From positions 3,178,501 through 3,242,500 of the forward strand of contig NZ_CP089538.1 of the NCBI RefSeq assembly GCF_021233055.1: a DNA stretch of 64,000 nucleotides, in the 5' to 3' direction. Under the pieces are notes generated by a model that worked only from the letters and a program-made list of their open reading frames with translations, was not told where the DNA came from and did not search any database. Below are positions 59,674 through 64,000 of this stretch, one piece after another. Position numbers and translations under genes: made by a program. The first letter of the stretch is position 1; every line of letters begins with the position of its first letter. The DNA is from Spirosoma oryzicola. Its GTDB lineage: Bacteria; Bacteroidota; Bacteroidia; Cytophagales; Spirosomataceae.

Positions 59674-61782
59674 ATGTTAAACCGCTACCTGTCCGCTGTT
59701 ATTTTAAGCGGCCTGATCACTTCTCCTGCGTTACTTTTCGCGCAAACCCCTACGCCCAGTTCCTTAGATGACACGCTTCAGTTGAACGAAGTGGTGGTGC
59801 GTGGGTACGCGACAAACCGACGTTTGCTGGAAACACCCGCTTCCGTCGGCTTATTGACCCGACGTGACCTGAATCAACGCTTCGGAACGCCTACCATCGT
59901 CCCATCTCTGAACACCCTGCCGGGCGTACGGGCCGATGAGCGGTCACCGGGTAGTTACCGGCTGGCGATCCGGGGCAGTGCCATTCGGTCCCCCTTTGGT
60001 GTGCGAAACGTTAAAACCTACTGGAATGAACTTCCGCTCACGGATGCAGGGGGCAATACTCCCCTCAATGCGCTCGACGTTCGGGCGTTAGGACGGATTG
60101 AAGTCATTAAAGGGCCATCGGGAAGTTTGTACGGAGCGGGTACGGGCGGTACGGTTCTGTTCAGCGGATTAGGGGTTCCGGCGGGAAAGACGAACATCGA
60201 ATTATCGGCTTTGGGTGGTAGTTATGGCTTATACGGCAACGGGGTCGCCGTCCAAACCGGCAAAAACAATTCGGCCATCAGCCTGAGCTATAACCATCTT
60301 CAATCGGATGGCTACCGGGAACAAAGCGCCGTAGTACGTGACAACATAAGCTTGATCGGCTCGTTCAGCGTCAGTCCGAAGCGAACGATATCAGTGCTCG
60401 GTCTTTATTCGGATCTGCACTACCAGACGCCGGGCGGACTAACAGAAGCGCAGTTTCGGGCTAACCCACGGGCATCGCGCCCGGCAACGGCGACGTTACC
60501 AAGCAGTGCGGCTCAGCAAGCAGGTATCTATCAAAAAGTCGGCTACCTGGGTTTTTCGCATGAATACCGCTGGAACGACCGGATTCAAAACACAACCGTT
60601 ATTTACGGTTCGACAACGGACTTTGCCAATCCCTTCATTACGAACTACGAAAAACGAACGGATCAGGGAATCGGCGGACGAACCATCACCCAGATTCGAT
60701 TCCCGAATGGTCCGCTCCCGACTACCTTTACCGTTGGGGCGGAGTTGCTGCGTAATTTCACCGTAGACCGCAATTTTGGCAACCGGGGTGGCACACCCGA
60801 CACCATTCAAACGGACGAAGAACTGACCGCCCGACAGAGCACCGTTTTTGCCCAGGCCGAAACGGTACTTCCTGCCCGTTTCCGGTTAACAGCAGGATTA
60901 AGCCGAAACGATGTACGCTATGGCTTTACCCGCTTCCCGGTTCGGTCAGCAGGCGCTTTACCGGCCACAACCCTTACCCGCAATTTTTCGCCCGTCTGGC
61001 TACCTCGGGTAGCGTTACTGCGCACGTTTGGCAATAACTTATCCGCGTTTGCCAGTATCAGCACCGGCTATTCGGCTCCATCCAGCCAGGAAGTTCGGCC
61101 ATCGGCGGGTGGCTTCAATACCACGCTTGACCCCGAACTGGGAACAAATTATGAGGTGGGACTACGTGGCTCGGCGTTCAACAGTCGGTTTCGGTTCGAT
61201 GTAACGCTATACCAGTTTTACCTCCGCCAAACCATTGTTCGACGGTCCAATGCTGCCGGAGCTGAATTCTTTGTCAACGCGGGCCGTACCGACCAACGTG
61301 GCCTCGAAGCACAGCTTTCCTACGATTTTATCAGCCCTTATAAAGCCTCGTCATTTTCGCTCCTGCGCATCTGGCACAGCATGACGCTGACCAACTATCG
61401 GTTCCGGGATTACCAGCAGGGCACTACGGATTTGTCGAACAACCGGGTACCGGGTGTAGCGCCAACAACGCTCGTGACGGGTCTGGATGCCGAAACCCGA
61501 CTGGGCGTTTATGCCCACGTGACTTTTCAGTTTCTGGATCCCTTCCCCCTTACGGACGCCAACACCGTCACCTCCGACCCAACCCGGTTGTTACAGGCTA
61601 CCGTTGGGTTCCGCCGACCGCTGGGCCAACACTGGACGCTGGACATCTACGCTAGTGGCGATAACCTGCTGAATCAGACGTACTCGCTTGGCTACGATCT
61701 GAATGCAGTCGGCAATCGATTTTACAATGCCGCGCCAACCCGGAACGGTGTCGGGGGCGTGCGGTTGAGCGTGAAGTGGTAA
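59674..61782 (+). CDS. TonB-dependent outer-membrane receptor, FecA-like
   Basis: A 702-residue receptor with a signal peptide (about 1-24, LLFAQ). The TonB-box/plug start is LQLNEVVVRGYATNRRLLETPASVG (about 36-60), and the plug continues with NTLPGVRADERSPGSYRLAIRGSAIRSP and IEVIKGPSGSLYGAGTGGTVLF. The barrel ends with an aromatic residue (VKW). No carboxypeptidase-like N-terminal extension is present, unlike SusC proteins, and no SusD follows, so siderophore, haem or metal import is likelier than glycan import. A metal transporter gene lies just upstream. A TTG at 59629 is rejected as start. Confidence 0.9.
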   Translation: MLNRYLSAVILSGLITSPALLFAQTPTPSSLDDTLQLNEVVVRGYATNRRLLETPASVGLLTRRDLNQRFGTPTIVPSLNTLPGVRADERSPGSYRLAIRGSAIRSPFGVRNVKTYWNELPLTDAGGNTPLNALDVRALGRIEVIKGPSGSLYGAGTGGTVLFSGLGVPAGKTNIELSALGGSYGLYGNGVAVQTGKNNSAISLSYNHLQSDGYREQSAVVRDNISLIGSFSVSPKRTISVLGLYSDLHYQTPGGLTEAQFRANPRASRPATATLPSSAAQQAGIYQKVGYLGFSHEYRWNDRIQNTTVIYGSTTDFANPFITNYEKRTDQGIGGRTITQIRFPNGPLPTTFTVGAELLRNFTVDRNFGNRGGTPDTIQTDEELTARQSTVFAQAETVLPARFRLTAGLSRNDVRYGFTRFPVRSAGALPATTLTRNFSPVWLPRVALLRTFGNNLSAFASISTGYSAPSSQEVRPSAGGFNTTLDPELGTNYEVGLRGSAFNSRFRFDVTLYQFYLRQTIVRRSNAAGAEFFVNAGRTDQRGLEAQLSYDFISPYKASSFSLLRIWHSMTLTNYRFRDYQQGTTDLSNNRVPGVAPTTLVTGLDAETRLGVYAHVTFQFLDPFPLTDANTVTSDPTRLLQATVGFRRPLGQHWTLDIYASGDNLLNQTYSLGYDLNAVGNRFYNAAPTRNGVGGVRLSVKW

Positions 61783-61783
61783 T

Positions 61784-61830
61784 ACGATTATCGGGTTGGC
61801 AAATTGTATATTCGCCAACCCGATAATCGT
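61784..61830. terminator. Bidirectional 17-bp hairpin between convergent genes
   Basis: Arms 61784-61800 and 61814-61830 are exact reverse complements with a 13-nt loop, filling the whole gap between the stop codons of the TonB receptor and the propeller-barrel protein. Confidence 0.8.
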
Positions 61831-64000
61831 TTAGAAACCAATATCAATGACGAGCGGCTGAACCAGCCATTGCTGCGTAGTGATGTTGTAAATTGTGCGA
61901 AAACCGGCCTCCAATGGCGTCCTTAGCCGAAGTGCGTTGAAGACGAACGACACATCCAGACCCGTTGTTCGATAGCCCTGACGCTCTGTTTGGTACCCGC
62001 TCACTCGGCCAAATCGATCGCGCACTTCGATCAGGCTTTGCCCCTCCGCGGCATCAAAAAACCCGGCCGCTTTAATACGCTGAACGTACAGCCAACGCCC
62101 CAGCGACCAGTGCGTATCGGCTATCGGCAAGCGGTATTCAACGCTACCAGCCGTGATTTGATCATCACTAATATAAGACTGTCCGCGTGGGTAAAACACC
62201 AATGCGCTAAACCGGTATGTACCCCTGGATTGCTCCTGATAGCCACCCCGCAACCGGATAGCCTGGTGTTTTCCAATGCCGGGCAAATACACGTTTCCCT
62301 GAATCCCCCACTGTTCGGCGGTTAAGCGCCCCCCGAAAGGTGTCGTTCGCCAGTTGGCCGAAATGGTCTGGCCCCAGCGCGGAGCTACGTCGCGTTTACT
62401 TTGGCGCAATACTCTTGAATAGCTAAAGCCGTAAGTCAGCGCATTCAGCGAACCTGCCGAACCAACGTCGGTTATGTATCGAAAGGGCAAATCATAGCCC
62501 GAAACTTGTAAATAGCTGTAATAAGCGGACAGGTTTAAGCCCTGAATGTATTTCGAATTGGTTAGTTGCAAGGGGAGTCGAATCCCTGCTGTAAGCTGGT
62601 TGTACTGCCATTGATCGGAGCGCAGACTATCAGCGGGGGCAACCCGGTCGATGTAGAGCGATGTGTTGCGGTTACCATGCTGAAAACTCAGGTCAAAAAT
62701 TGGGTACAGGCCCTGGTAGCTTAGATTGGCGTAGAAGTTTCCGACCCGCTCCGCTTGATTATAGCCATAGCCAACTCCGATCTGGGTAGTACTTAATAAA
62801 TCCTGTGAGCTCAAGCCGACCGATAATGCCTGCCCGGTACTGCTGATAGTTGGTCCCCAGCTGTAGACGTTGACCGCGTTGGCCAGCCGTCGAAAACGAG
62901 TGGACGGGTAAGGCGCGGATACGGGTACCGAGTCGGTTAAAATTTGGCGGCCCTGGCTTGCCCCCGGTTCTATGCTCGGCAACGAACCAAAGAAGCGAAC
63001 GGGCTGCACCTGCCCTGGCGCATTCGGGCTGGTAGGAACAGCCTTCCAGTCAGACGGATTCAGCGGCATACGGGCAATGCGGTAGCCGGTTGCGGCAAAA
63101 TCGTCGAAGGCGAGTGCGGTTCCCGATGGCGACACCGTTGCATGATAAGCGGCCAAGGGTCGTGACGTGACCTGAGAGACCTGCTTTGTACGGACATTCA
63201 CGGCGTAGATATTGTCGATACCCGAGCGGGGCGAATTGTAAAAAATATAATCGCGCCAGGGCTGTGGGTTACTCAGGTTTTCATTCGCGTACGGCAATAG
63301 CTCCGTGCGTGCATCGGTCTCGGTATCGATCGTCAGAATTGTTTTCCGGTTATTTTTGAGCGCAACGACGGATAGCGTCTTATTGTCCGCCAACCAACGG
63401 GGATGGAGAAAAAACTCGTTTTCCGGATTGGAAAGTATCTTTACGACCTTTCCCGTTTTGCCGTCCAGCACGAGCAGTTGTGTTTTATACCGCTCCGTAT
63501 TTTGTACAACCCCAATTTTTGAATTGTCGGGCGACAGCGCAGCCGCAGTGTACCGAGCGCGGTGCGTCAGACGGGTCAGCGTACCGGTGGTCAGGTTGAG
63601 CAGCCGAACGTTTGAGTAAATGCGTTGCCCCCAGCGCGGATCATAACCGAATTCGATCCAGCATACCTTGTTGGCAGTTGCCGACAGCATACTCGGATCA
63701 TTTGGAAAACCCTGCACAAAAATCGTTTTCTCGGTACCGTTTTTACCCAAAATAACCAGTCGGGGGGTGTCACCAAGCCCGCTTTTCACGCATAGAATCG
63801 TTGAATCGGTCAGGAATTGCGGATACTGGTAATTGGTGAATACAGGCCGTTTGCTGTCGGCTTTTTCGGCTTCGACCGGAAGCAGAGTCGCGGGAGTGAT
63901 GGTTAGCCGTTCCTGCTGTTTTTGCCAGCTTTCGGTTAAGTCATCCATCGTTTTGCGGTACAAATCCTCGGTACGCAGTTTTGTTTCGTCTTTAATGCTG
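61831..64000 (-). CDS. TolB-like propeller fused to an outer-membrane beta-barrel (N-terminus off-window)
   Basis: Partial gene: the frame continues without stop to the window edge, so the N-terminus is missing. At least 722 codons are visible. The first half is a PD40/TolB-like propeller (YTAAALSPDNSKIGVVQNTERY, HPRWLADNKTLSVVAL, YHATVSPSGTALAFDD). From about residue 370 on, aromatic-rich alternating strands (LSYQGLYPIFDLSFQHGN, YSYLQVSGYDLPF, AIRLRGGYQEQSRGTYRFSALVFYPRGQSY) form a BamA/D15-like barrel that ends with an aromatic residue (IDIGF). It should be an outer-membrane protein with a periplasmic propeller. The role in assembly or transport is unknown. Confidence 0.8.
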   Translation of the reverse strand, partial: SIKDETKLRTEDLYRKTMDDLTESWQKQQERLTITPATLLPVEAEKADSKRPVFTNYQYPQFLTDSTILCVKSGLGDTPRLVILGKNGTEKTIFVQGFPNDPSMLSATANKVCWIEFGYDPRWGQRIYSNVRLLNLTTGTLTRLTHRARYTAAALSPDNSKIGVVQNTERYKTQLLVLDGKTGKVVKILSNPENEFFLHPRWLADNKTLSVVALKNNRKTILTIDTETDARTELLPYANENLSNPQPWRDYIFYNSPRSGIDNIYAVNVRTKQVSQVTSRPLAAYHATVSPSGTALAFDDFAATGYRIARMPLNPSDWKAVPTSPNAPGQVQPVRFFGSLPSIEPGASQGRQILTDSVPVSAPYPSTRFRRLANAVNVYSWGPTISSTGQALSVGLSSQDLLSTTQIGVGYGYNQAERVGNFYANLSYQGLYPIFDLSFQHGNRNTSLYIDRVAPADSLRSDQWQYNQLTAGIRLPLQLTNSKYIQGLNLSAYYSYLQVSGYDLPFRYITDVGSAGSLNALTYGFSYSRVLRQSKRDVAPRWGQTISANWRTTPFGGRLTAEQWGIQGNVYLPGIGKHQAIRLRGGYQEQSRGTYRFSALVFYPRGQSYISDDQITAGSVEYRLPIADTHWSLGRWLYVQRIKAAGFFDAAEGQSLIEVRDRFGRVSGYQTERQGYRTTGLDVSFVFNALRLRTPLEAGFRTIYNITTQQWLVQPLVIDIGF

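Overview
The window comes from a Bacteroidota chromosome, most likely the order Cytophagales and close to Spirosoma (inference from gene content, not from a marker gene). The signs are: a type IX secretion (T9SS) type A C-terminal tail and a gliding-motility-associated (CHU_C, type B) C-terminal domain; many secreted glycan-active enzymes; SusC-free TonB import; OmpA/TPR/PD40 envelope proteins; almost no Shine-Dalgarno sequences; and Bacteroidota-type promoters (TTG/TTTG, about 17-19 nt, TAnnTTTG). Base composition is moderate to high in GC, and genes are compact on both strands. No tRNA, rRNA, CRISPR array, transposase or integrase was found.

Layout. 0.3-2.4 kb: a YihY/BrkB membrane protein and a convergent esterase. 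2.5-7.5 kb: an L-rhamnose catabolic cassette (bifunctional aldolase/dehydrogenase, isomerase, kinase) with a perfect 19-bp hairpin before the kinase gene. 7.6-16.5 kb: a T9SS-exported purple-acid-phosphatase-like enzyme, a DUF819 membrane protein, a decayed dihydrofolate-reductase-like gene, a six-hairpin glycosidase-like protein, a sorbosone-dehydrogenase-like protein, an SnoaL-like lipoprotein and a duplicated glycine-zipper protein. 16.6-20.6 kb: three DEAD-box helicases. 20.6-25.2 kb: a GH20-like enzyme, a sugar N-acetyltransferase-like membrane protein, a lipocalin-like protein and a GH79-like enzyme. 25.4-28.4 kb: an operon of ECF sigma factor, HEAT-repeat anti-sigma-like protein and two DUF4097 proteins. 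28.7-34.4 kb: a large CHU_C surface protein, a DUF892 ferritin-like protein and an M1 peptidase. 34.5-40.1 kb: arylamine acetyltransferase, Bcr/CflA efflux pump, small orphan gene, VOC protein, glycosyltransferase and FISUMP lipoprotein. 40.3-45.6 kb: GH18 chitinase, second sorbosone-dehydrogenase-like lipoprotein and a GH9-deacetylase fusion. 45.6-51.6 kb: M23/LysM endopeptidase, trxB, OmpA/PD40 protein, queE and a LytTR regulator. 51.8-55.2 kb: an EreA/ChaN-like protein and an SMP-30 lactonase flank an AT-rich CPBP protease gene that carries an in-frame stop and lies between diverged copies of the neighbouring gene ends. 55.4-64 kb: MRJP-like protein, heparinase II/III-like lyase, CDF metal transporter, TonB receptor and a partial propeller-barrel outer-membrane protein.

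How the parts fit. Most of the window serves extracellular glycan breakdown and sugar oxidation (GH9, GH18, GH20, GH79-like, heparinase-like, sorbosone dehydrogenase-like, SMP-30, rhamnose pathway) and envelope biogenesis and export. Gene ends are marked by long, often perfect hairpins. Two small intergenic hairpin families occur more than once, and the flank-duplicated CPBP insertion is the strongest sign of horizontal change.
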